Of a DNA stretch of 20,054 bases, positions 13,988 through 20,054 are shown piece by piece (position 1 is the first letter of the stretch; each line of letters begins with the position of its first letter). A model generated the notes under the pieces. That model saw nothing but the letters and a program-made list of their open reading frames with translations, ran no database searches and was not told the origin of the DNA. The position numbers and the translations under genes were made by a program. Source of the stretch: DATEHG01 sp041691295 (lineage in GTDB: Bacteria; Gemmatimonadota; Gemmatimonadetes; Gemmatimonadales; GWC2-71-9); contig JBEPVA010000052.1 of NCBI GenBank assembly GCA_041691295.1, positions 1 through 20,054 on the forward strand, given 5' to 3'.

Positions 13988-14212
13988 AGCATTTCCTTTC
14001 CAGAATGCAGGCAACGGATCGCGTGATTCGCGGGGCATGGTAAGGGACCAGCCGCGCTACCGCCACTGTACCTGGCGAGCACGATGATGACAGACAGGAC
14101 CAACCGCGACCGCACTGCTTCATAGCACAGGATTGCTGGAAACCGCTGGCCGATTTGTCCGTGATGTAGGGCTGACCGACTGAACGTCACACGCCAACCT
14201 GGACGATCAATA
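13988..14212. promoter_or_regulatory. Divergent intergenic region
   Basis: These 225 bases separate the starts of the PLP enzyme and the M13-like gene and should contain both promoters. The first bases hold the minus-strand ribosome binding site. I found no clear -35/-10 pair, operator-type inverted repeat or RNA element by eye. Confidence 0.4.
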
Positions 14213-16285
14213 ATGCGACTGCGTTCCTCCATGACTGTGCTGCTGCTGGCCCTTCCGCTGGCGTTGGTGTCATTCGCCCGGCCCAACGTCACGGCCACAC
14301 CCTCGGGGCGCGACAGCCTGCTGCTGGAGCCGGTACGGCCGTGGGGGATCAATCTTGGCGATCGTGATCCGGCGGTCCGGCCAGGCGACGACTTCTTCCG
14401 CTCCCAGAACGGCGCGTGGCTGGCGCGGACGGTGCTCGATTCGGCCAATCCGGCCTACGCGTACTGGCGCGACCTGCAGCGGATAACCCCACGCCGGGTG
14501 GCGGCAATCCTGGGTGACGCGGCGAGCGACCGGACCGCCGATCCACATTCGGTGCGGGGGATGGCCGGCGCCTTTTACCGCTCCTTCATGGATTCGGTGA
14601 CGATCGAACGACTGGGCCTGTCGCCACTGGATCGCGAGCTCAACGCCATTCGATCGGCCACCACCAAATCAAGGATGGCGGCCCTGATGGGGACCGAGCT
14701 CAGCCCGTCGACGATGGTCGGGATCAACATCGGCCAGGACCAGCGAGCGCCCGATCATTACGCGGTCTACGTCAGCCAGTCGGGACTCGAACTGCCGGGC
14801 AACGAGTACTACCTCGATTCGGCGCAGGCGGATATCAAGGCCGCCTATCAGGCCTACGTGGGCCGGATGCTCACGCTGCTCCACTGGCCCGAGGCGACTG
14901 CCCGCGCGGCCGATATCGTGGCCCTCGAGACCCGGATTGCCGCGGTCAGCTGGAGCCGGCAGGAATCGCGGCGGGCGGACAAGAACTACAACCCGATGAC
15001 CATGGCCGAGCTGACGGCGCTGGCGCCGGGCTTTGACTGGCGGGCCTTCCTTGACGGTGCGGGGCTCGGCGGGGCCGACCGGATCGTGGCTACTACCAAC
15101 ACCTCGCTCCCCGCCATCGCTCGGATCTTTGCCGAGGCCCCGATCGAGGTGCTGCAGGCGCGACAGGCCTTTGCGCTGATCGACTACGCCGCGCCAAACC
15201 TGAATCGGGCCGCCGCCGAAGCCAGTTTCGATTTCCGGGTCAAGACGTTCAACGCCGGCCGGCTCAATGCCCTGCCGCCGCGCGATGGTTTCCGGGCCGG
15301 AGTACTGCTCGGCAATGCCATCGGCCCGATGATTGGCAGCCTCTACGCCACCCGGTATTCGTCGCCGGAGATCAAGGCGGCCGTCACGGCCATGGCGGAG
15401 AATATCAGGGCCGCCTTCGACGCCCGCCTGTCGAAGTTGAGCTGGATGAGTCCGGCGACCAGGCGCCGGGCCCGGGCCAAGCTGGCCCGGATGACCTTCC
15501 ACGTCGGCTATCCTGACCACGACCGCGATTATACCGGACTGGTCATCCGGGACGACGATCTGTACGGCAACGTGGTGCGCACCGTGGCCTATGACTGGAA
15601 GCGGCAGATCCGTCAACTGCGCCAGCCGTTCGACCGGACGGCGTGGGTCATGACCGCGCAGACGGCCAACTACAACTACGACCCCACCACCAACAGCGTG
15701 GAACTGCCGGCGGGTCTGCTGCAGCCGCCCTTCTTCGACCTCCGGGCCGACCCGGCGGTCAACTACGGCGCCGTCGGAGTCCTCATCGGCCAGGACATGG
15801 TGACGGGTTTCTCCGATCTCGGCAGGCACTATGACGAAACCGGCCAGCTGCGCGATTGGTGGACCGCCGAGGAGTCAGCCCACTTCGAGGCGCTGAGCCG
15901 CCAGGTGGCGGATCAGTATTCGGCGGTCGAACCACTGCCCGGCATTCATGTGCGCGGAGAGCTGGTGGCCGACCAGGCAGTGCAGGATCTCGGTGGGTGG
16001 CTCGCGGCCCTGGATGCCTATCGGCTGGCGCTCAAGGGCCGGCCCTCGCCGGTGCTCAGTGGCTTCACCGGCGACCAGCGGGTGTTCCTCGGTCGGGCCC
16101 AGATGTGGCGGGCCAAGTTTGCGGTGCCGTTCCTCCGCGCCCAGGTGGTCACGGCCAACAATGCCCCGACCTTCCTCCGGGTCAACGGCCCCGCCCGCAA
16201 CATGGATGAGTGGTACCAGGCGTTCGATGTCCGGCCCGGTGACAGCCTCTACCTTACTCCAGAACGGAGGGTTCATCTGTGGTAA
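14213..16285 (+). CDS. Catalytically degenerate M13 (neprilysin/PepO-like) peptidase homologue
   Basis: The product has 690 residues, the full family length. A signal peptide (about 1-28) is followed by the M13 N-terminal domain (RPGDDFFRSQNGAWLA) and C-terminal peptidase domain, ending in the usual family finish (RVNGPARNM, EWYQAF, PGDSLYL, RVHLW). The catalytic positions are replaced. The HExxH site reads QDMVT (527-531, in GVLIGQDMVTGF). The ENxxD ligand site reads QAVQD (588-592, before LGG), so the third zinc ligand Glu is Gln. The late active-site His aligns with Asn650. The substrate-binding NAYY reads NYNY. Yet flanking motifs such as LPAGLLQPPFF, LRDWWTAEES and PGIHVRGEL are intact. 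So the fold is kept but metallopeptidase activity is predicted to be absent; a binding or scaffold role is inferred. The start ATG has a weak ribosome binding site. The next gene overlaps its end by 7 bases. Confidence 0.9.
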   Translation: MRLRSSMTVLLLALPLALVSFARPNVTATPSGRDSLLLEPVRPWGINLGDRDPAVRPGDDFFRSQNGAWLARTVLDSANPAYAYWRDLQRITPRRVAAILGDAASDRTADPHSVRGMAGAFYRSFMDSVTIERLGLSPLDRELNAIRSATTKSRMAALMGTELSPSTMVGINIGQDQRAPDHYAVYVSQSGLELPGNEYYLDSAQADIKAAYQAYVGRMLTLLHWPEATARAADIVALETRIAAVSWSRQESRRADKNYNPMTMAELTALAPGFDWRAFLDGAGLGGADRIVATTNTSLPAIARIFAEAPIEVLQARQAFALIDYAAPNLNRAAAEASFDFRVKTFNAGRLNALPPRDGFRAGVLLGNAIGPMIGSLYATRYSSPEIKAAVTAMAENIRAAFDARLSKLSWMSPATRRRARAKLARMTFHVGYPDHDRDYTGLVIRDDDLYGNVVRTVAYDWKRQIRQLRQPFDRTAWVMTAQTANYNYDPTTNSVELPAGLLQPPFFDLRADPAVNYGAVGVLIGQDMVTGFSDLGRHYDETGQLRDWWTAEESAHFEALSRQVADQYSAVEPLPGIHVRGELVADQAVQDLGGWLAALDAYRLALKGRPSPVLSGFTGDQRVFLGRAQMWRAKFAVPFLRAQVVTANNAPTFLRVNGPARNMDEWYQAFDVRPGDSLYLTPERRVHLW

Positions 16286-17220
16286 CCCGTCTCATTCGAC
16301 CGAGGGCGCTCCGTCTGGCCGGTCTCATTCTTGGCGTGGCTGTCATCCCGGCGACGGCACAGCAGCGCTCCGGCGGGCCCAATCCGATGATGCAGCATGC
16401 CGATTCGCTGTTCCGGGCCCAGCAATGGGCCGAGGCGGCCCGGGCGTTCGAGTCGCTGGCCGCCCGCGACTCCTCCAATGGGCTGCTCTGGTTCAGGCTC
16501 GGCGCCAGCCTGGAGCCGCAGAAGAAATTCGGCGAGGCCGCCAAGGCCTACGAGCGAGCCGCGGGACTGGGATTCCAGCCGATGATGGTGGAGCTTCGAC
16601 TGGCGAGGGTCTACAGCCAGAACCAGGAGTTCGACCGGGCCCTCAACCAGCTTCGCGAGGCCGCCAAGATCGGATTTCCGGCTGGGCTCACTGACAGCGA
16701 GCCCGGTCTGGCGGCGGTCAGGAGCCGACCGGAGTACGCCGCCATCGTTGCCAGCGCGGAGGGAGTGCGCTATCCCTGCCGGTCCATTCACGATTTCGAT
16801 TTCTGGGCCGGCACCTTTGACGTCGGGGCCTGGAGCCAGCCGACCGTGCCACCCTCCGGCGTGGCGGTCAACACCCGGAGCTATGAGGGGTGCGTTTTTG
16901 TCGAGCAGTTCAGCAGCAAGCGGCCCGGCGGAGGCGGGGGGATGAGCATGAGCTTCTACGACGTCAACCGCCGCACCTGGCGGATGGTCTGGAACGACGA
17001 CAACAACAGCTCCAACGACTTCGAGGGGACCGTGCAGGCCGGGGTGATGCACTTCCTCGGCTGGGTCCTCGACCCGGCAGGCAAGCGGGTCCTGGCCTCC
17101 AACACCATCGAGCGGATGTCGGCCGACACCGTGCGCCAGACCTACGCCATCTCACCAGACAGCGGCAAGAGCTGGGTCACCCAGCAATCGGGGCGCTGGG
17201 TCAGGCGTCCAGGATCCTGA
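16279..17220 (+). CDS. Exported TPR protein with DUF1579-like C-terminal domain
   Basis: The product has 313 residues. A GTG start at 16279 overlaps the M13-like gene by 7 bases; the Shine-Dalgarno GGAGG (16266-16270) lies 8 bases before it. A signal peptide (about 1-32, ending near ATAQQ) is followed by about three TPR units (residues 38-140: ADSLFRAQQWAEAARAFE, LWFRLGASLEPQKKFGEAAK, RLARVYSQNQEFDRAL). A short segment (GLAAVRSRPEYAAIV) leads to a C-terminal beta-rich domain (about 170-310: HDFDFWAGTFDV, YEGCVFVEQF, FYDVNRRTWRMVWND, DSGKSWV). That domain resembles the DUF1579-like family often found in Gram-negative exported proteins, but assignment by eye is tentative. The overlap suggests that it works with the degenerate M13 homologue in the periplasm. 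Its last codon lies in a hairpin shared with the convergent gene. Confidence 0.85.
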   Translation: MVTRLIRPRALRLAGLILGVAVIPATAQQRSGGPNPMMQHADSLFRAQQWAEAARAFESLAARDSSNGLLWFRLGASLEPQKKFGEAAKAYERAAGLGFQPMMVELRLARVYSQNQEFDRALNQLREAAKIGFPAGLTDSEPGLAAVRSRPEYAAIVASAEGVRYPCRSIHDFDFWAGTFDVGAWSQPTVPPSGVAVNTRSYEGCVFVEQFSSKRPGGGGGMSMSFYDVNRRTWRMVWNDDNNSSNDFEGTVQAGVMHFLGWVLDPAGKRVLASNTIERMSADTVRQTYAISPDSGKSWVTQQSGRWVRRPGS

Positions 17221-17236
17221 CCGGCGCCGCGGTCAG
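17217..17236. terminator. Hairpin containing both convergent stop codons
   Basis: CTGACCG (17217-17223) pairs perfectly with CGGTCAG (17230-17236) around a GCGCCG loop. The left arm contains the TGA of the plus-strand TPR gene (17218-17220) and the right arm the TGA of the minus-strand lipoprotein gene (17233-17235). No T tract follows on either strand, so factor-independent termination is doubtful. Confidence 0.4.
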
Positions 17237-18123
17237 CGGCAGCCGGGAAACCCCTTCTCGAGCCTGATCCGGTAGAGGTCACTGGGAGGACGAATGGAAT
17301 CGGGCAGCGCCCCGACGATGCCGGGGCGCTCCGAGGTGAAGTAGAGCTCGTGAGCCCCCGCTCCGAAGCCGGCGGCAAACTCGGCGTAAGGCGAGTTCGC
17401 GGCGATTAGGGGCTGGGGCTCGGCCCAGCCATCCGGCGTGCGGCAGGAGGTCCAGAGATCAGCCTTGGCACCGGGCGCCACTCGAACCAGGATGGCGTAC
17501 CGTCCATCGGGCGAGATCATCGGGTTGCCGGCATCGATAACGCTGCCGAAGCTCACTGGCACCGGCCCCCGCCAGGCGCCGGCGCGGATGGAACTCTGAT
17601 AGACCCGCCTTGGCCCGTCCCGGGTGGAGTTGAACAGCATCTCGCCGCTCCGCGAAATCGAAACAAAGATGTCAGTCGAGTCGGAGTTGATCGGGTCCCC
17701 GGCGTCCCTGGGCTCGCTCCAGCCGTCGGCGGTACGTTCGACGTACCAGAAATTCATCGAGACCGGGCGGCCAGGCCTCGGCCGGTCGGACGTGAAATAC
17801 AGCCGCCGCCCGTCGGGCATCACGAACGGGTCGACATCGCGGTATTGTCCAGAGAATGGTGCGGCAACCGCCACGGTCCATTGTTCCCCGCGACGGCTCG
17901 ACATCATGATCGTAAGCTTCGACCGGTCGGCGCTGGCGCGATTGAAGAAGAGGGTGTGTCCATCCGGCGTCATCGTAGTGGCGAATTCCGGCAACTCGGT
18001 TGAGATCACGCCGGGTCCGACCAGCTCTGCGTTCCCAGCGACCATGGTGGAACCGAGGTGATGAGCGGCGCAACCGGCTGTCACGAACCACGGCAGCACG
18101 GCGTAGACGATTCGACGGCGCAT
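17233..18123 (-). CDS. PD40/TolB-like beta-propeller lipoprotein
   Basis: The product has 296 residues from the ATG at 18121-18123. The frame is open another 109 codons upstream, but that would run into the divergent gene and would bury the signal sequence. A lipoprotein signal (MRRRIVYAVLPWFVTAGC) has its box TAGC at Cys18. Five WD40-like PD40 repeats follow: TMTPDGHTLFFNR, FVMPDGRRLYFTSDRP, FVSISRSGEMLFNSTR, MISPDGRYAILVR, and a final AGAHELYFTSERPG. Such repeats form a propeller as in TolB and peptidoglycan-associated sensors. The protein should be lipid-anchored in the envelope; ligand unknown. It lacks the OmpA-like domain that sometimes accompanies PD40 repeats. It is divergent from the FG-GAP gene (115 bases apart) and convergent with the TPR gene (12 bases apart). 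Confidence 0.88.
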   Translation of the reverse strand: MRRRIVYAVLPWFVTAGCAAHHLGSTMVAGNAELVGPGVISTELPEFATTMTPDGHTLFFNRASADRSKLTIMMSSRRGEQWTVAVAAPFSGQYRDVDPFVMPDGRRLYFTSDRPRPGRPVSMNFWYVERTADGWSEPRDAGDPINSDSTDIFVSISRSGEMLFNSTRDGPRRVYQSSIRAGAWRGPVPVSFGSVIDAGNPMISPDGRYAILVRVAPGAKADLWTSCRTPDGWAEPQPLIAANSPYAEFAAGFGAGAHELYFTSERPGIVGALPDSIRPPSDLYRIRLEKGFPGCR

Positions 18124-18238
18124 CCAGCGTGCATCCTGGGAGGGGTAAGGTGATACGGCGTAACGCTTCAGACGGTTTCGTGGTCCATCCCGCGCAAGAA
18201 TCTGATAGCCACGAACTTCACAGGGTGGATCTTGGGTC
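18124..18238. promoter_or_regulatory. Divergent intergenic region
   Basis: These 115 bases lie between the starts of two exported propeller proteins on opposite strands and should hold both promoters. No promoter elements or operator repeats could be assigned by eye. Confidence 0.35.
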
Positions 18239-19912
18239 ATGATTCTCAAACTCTGCTCGACCGCCTGGCTGCTCTCGCTGCTCGCGATTGCCCCCCCGGT
18301 CACCGCCCAGCTCTCTCCTGCCGCGCAGGACACGATCACCCAGGCCCGCCAGCTCATGGGCCAGCACAAGCAGGCCGACGTCATCGCGATGCTCACGCCG
18401 TTCGTGGCCGCCCACCCGAAGGCGGGCGGGGCCTGGTTTACCCTCGGCAATGCCCACCGGCAGCTCGGCCATATCGATCAGGCGGCAGAGGCGCTGGGCC
18501 ACGCGGTGGGCAACATGCCCGGTCCGGTTCCCCAGGCCGAGATGACGCTGCTCGGGATGTATGCCGATTCAGGCCGAGCCGATGACGCGTACCATTGGTT
18601 GCAGCAGCTGCGGGGCCGCACCGATTTGACGGGCGTTGCCGCCATACCGGCGGTGAAGAAACTGCATGATGATGCCCGATTTGCCGATCTGTTTCCCGAC
18701 AAGATCAAGTTCGACCCGCCGTTCGTCGAACCAGGTACCCGGATCATTCACGAGTGGCGGGGCGAGGCGGCGGGTGACGAATTCGGCTGGATCGCGCGCG
18801 GCATCGGCGATGTCGACGGTGATCACATCACCGATATCACCATCTCGGCCACTGGCAATCCGCCCTACGGCAATACCCGGGGCACGGTGTACGCCTATTC
18901 CGGCAAGTCGGGCAAGCTGCTCTGGAAGGTGGTGGGTGACAGCGGTGCGGCGCTGGGCACTGGTCTCGAGGCCGCCGGTGACGTGAACGGCGATGGAGTG
19001 CCGGACGTGGTGGCGGGAGCGCCGGGGATGAACGCAGTGCTGGTCTTTTCGGGCCGCGATGGCAAGGAGTTGCTCAGGCTCAAGGGGGATTCGACCGATG
19101 GCGACCTGGGCGCCTCCGCCTCTGGTGTCGGGGACCTCGACGGCGATGGCCGGCCCGATATGGCGGCGGGTTCTCCCTCGAGTCACGAGGCCGTCGGCCG
19201 GGTCTACATCTTCTCGGGCAAGGACGGACACCGGATCGAGACGCTCGACGGCGAGCGCAAAGGCGACGGCTTCGGTTCGACCGTCGGTGGTTCAGGGCCC
19301 ACACTCATCGTCGGCGCGCCCGGCGCCGGCGCACAGAGCACGGGTCGGATCTACATCTACAACCGCCTCGAGCCCAAGCCGCGCTTCGTCGAGGAGTCGG
19401 ACTCCACCGGGATTGCCCTGGGCGGAATGTTCGTCTCGGTCATCGGGGATGTCGACGGGGACGGCGTGCCGGATGTCTACGCGGCCGATTTTCCCAATAC
19501 CGCCAAGGGGCGGGCCACCGGCCGCGCGTATGTCTACTCCGGAAAGACTGGGGCGGTAACCCGCACCTTCACCGGTGAGGTCCCGGGAGAGGCGTTCGGG
19601 ATCGGCGCGGCCCGCACCGGAGATGTGGACGGCGATGGCGCCGCGGACCTGGTCATCGGCTCCTGGCAATACAGCGGTTCGGCATGGTCAGGCGGCCGGG
19701 TGCAGGTCCTCTCGGGCAAGGACGGCAAGGTGCTGCAGACCATCACTGGCAAGGTACCTGGCGAGACCCTGGGCTTCGACGCCGTGGGCGTCGGCGACAT
19801 CGATGGCGACGGGATGACCGACTACCTGGTCACTTCGGCGTGGAGCATGGTGAACGGGTTCAGGTCGGGCCGGACGTTCATTGTCGCGGGGACGGTGAAG
19901 AAGAGGCGATAG
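18239..19912 (+). CDS. Exported TPR plus seven-bladed FG-GAP (integrin alpha-like) propeller protein
   Basis: The product has 557 residues. The signal peptide (about 1-24) ends near VTAQ. Residues 28-155 form TPR-like helices (ITQARQLMGQHKQADVIAML, AWFTLGNAHRQLGHIDQAAE, GMYADSGRADDAYHWLQQL), closing with DDARFADLF. From about 170, seven FG-GAP blades follow. Six carry Asp-rich calcium loops: GDVDGDHITD, GDVNGDGVPD, GDLDGDGRPD, GDVDGDGVPD, GDVDGDGAAD, GDIDGDGMTD. The fourth blade (GFGSTVGGSGPTLIVGAPG) lacks the loop. Blades also share a YSGK/FSGKDGK turn. The fold should be a calcium-stabilised propeller outside the cytoplasm, probably for protein or glycan binding; target unknown. A heptamer repeat array starts 2 bases after the stop. 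Confidence 0.9.
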   Translation: MILKLCSTAWLLSLLAIAPPVTAQLSPAAQDTITQARQLMGQHKQADVIAMLTPFVAAHPKAGGAWFTLGNAHRQLGHIDQAAEALGHAVGNMPGPVPQAEMTLLGMYADSGRADDAYHWLQQLRGRTDLTGVAAIPAVKKLHDDARFADLFPDKIKFDPPFVEPGTRIIHEWRGEAAGDEFGWIARGIGDVDGDHITDITISATGNPPYGNTRGTVYAYSGKSGKLLWKVVGDSGAALGTGLEAAGDVNGDGVPDVVAGAPGMNAVLVFSGRDGKELLRLKGDSTDGDLGASASGVGDLDGDGRPDMAAGSPSSHEAVGRVYIFSGKDGHRIETLDGERKGDGFGSTVGGSGPTLIVGAPGAGAQSTGRIYIYNRLEPKPRFVEESDSTGIALGGMFVSVIGDVDGDGVPDVYAADFPNTAKGRATGRAYVYSGKTGAVTRTFTGEVPGEAFGIGAARTGDVDGDGAADLVIGSWQYSGSAWSGGRVQVLSGKDGKVLQTITGKVPGETLGFDAVGVGDIDGDGMTDYLVTSAWSMVNGFRSGRTFIVAGTVKKRR

Positions 19913-19914
19913 AC

Positions 19915-19977
19915 GAGAGGCGAAACGCGAAAGGCGAAAGGCGAAAGGCGAAAGGCGAAAGGCGAAAGGCGAAAAGC
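19915..19977. repeat. 7-bp tandem repeat array (GAAAGGC)n
   Basis: Nine heptamer units follow the FG-GAP stop codon. The central six (19929-19970) are exact GAAAGGC; the edges are variants (GAGAGGC, GAAACGC, then GAAAAGC at 19971-19977). There are no spacers, so it is not CRISPR. The degenerate edges and exact core fit expansion by slippage from the middle. Confidence 0.95.
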
Positions 19978-19981
19978 CTTT
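19965..19981 (+). terminator. Small hairpin at the end of the heptamer array
   Basis: AAAGGC (19965-19970) pairs with GCCTTT (19976-19981) around a GAAAA loop. The last repeat unit thus forms the left arm of a hairpin 52 bases past the FG-GAP stop. The stem is short (6 pairs) and no T run follows beyond the arm itself, so it is at best a weak terminator. The remaining bases to 20054 show nothing recognisable. Confidence 0.4.
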
Positions 19982-20054
19982 ACCGACCCGAGTCAGGTTT
20001 CAATCGATTTTTGGTTTCGCCGCTGCCAGAACAGGCAGACCGGCACCCCGAGGG

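Noticed and set aside
12956..14026. Long open frame (about 356 codons) on the plus strand opposite the PLP enzyme
   Set aside because: High-G+C third-position bias leaves antisense frames open. The translation is compositionally odd (rich in Arg, Gly, Asp, His) with no domain, while the minus strand encodes a clear PLP enzyme.
15791..15805. Loss of HExxH as a sequencing error
   Set aside because: The frame is intact and other active-site positions far away (Gln588, Asn650, NYNY) have changed too, so a single local error cannot explain it.
14669..15829. Long open frame (about 386 codons) on the minus strand inside the M13-like gene
   Set aside because: It is an antisense shadow with no recognisable domain or ribosome binding site. 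The plus strand encodes a full-length family member.
18124..18450. N-terminal extension of the PD40 lipoprotein
   Set aside because: It would overlap the start and signal peptide of the divergent FG-GAP gene and place the lipoprotein signal internally.

Overview
The window looks like chromosomal DNA from a high-G+C, Gram-negative-type bacterium. The best fit is the phylum Gemmatimonadota. The basis is the codon-level G/C bias, Ser/Thr kinases of the 'LHHPNILPLLDSG / DYAHGNDVVHRDIKPENIL' type fused to TPR sensor domains, paired ECF sigma and zinc-finger anti-sigma genes, DUF4097 proteins, an M13-type peptidase and many predicted exported proteins. This placement is inference from style; no rRNA or marker gene is present. 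No mobile element, tRNA, rRNA or CRISPR array was seen.

Layout: (1) 158-5346 holds two divergent envelope-stress-type operons that mirror each other. The minus-strand arm is ECF sigma, anti-sigma, DUF4097. The plus-strand arm is ECF sigma, anti-sigma, DUF4097, DUF4097. Each pair of counterparts is clearly paralogous. A strong hairpin terminator follows the plus arm. (2) 5458-10492 is a plus-strand signalling cluster: a transmembrane Ser/Thr kinase with a large TPR exterior, a small orphan protein with two runs of eight prolines, a soluble Ser/Thr kinase, and a DEDDh exonuclease whose start codon overlaps the kinase stop. (3) 10651-12777 holds an F420-dependent NADP reductase-like protein and a DUF2911 lipoprotein. 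(4) 12800-13987 (minus) is a PLP-dependent class V aminotransferase/desulfurase-like enzyme, divergent from the next pair. (5) 14213-17220 is a full-length M13 peptidase homologue that has lost its zinc-binding and catalytic residues, overlapped by a TPR plus DUF1579-like exported protein. (6) 17233-18123 (minus) is a PD40 beta-propeller lipoprotein. Divergent from it, 18239-19912 is an exported TPR plus seven-bladed FG-GAP propeller protein.

Non-coding DNA carries several unrelated short tandem arrays with 7- or 8-bp units (1-64, 103-157, 2264-2287, 19915-19977). Two of them begin within 0-2 bases of a stop codon. Both convergent gene junctions carry hairpins that include stop codons.

The most unusual items are the mirrored sigma/anti-sigma/DUF4097 duplication, the consistent loss of catalytic residues in the M13 homologue together with its translationally overlapping partner, and the octaproline-duplicated orphan between two kinases.
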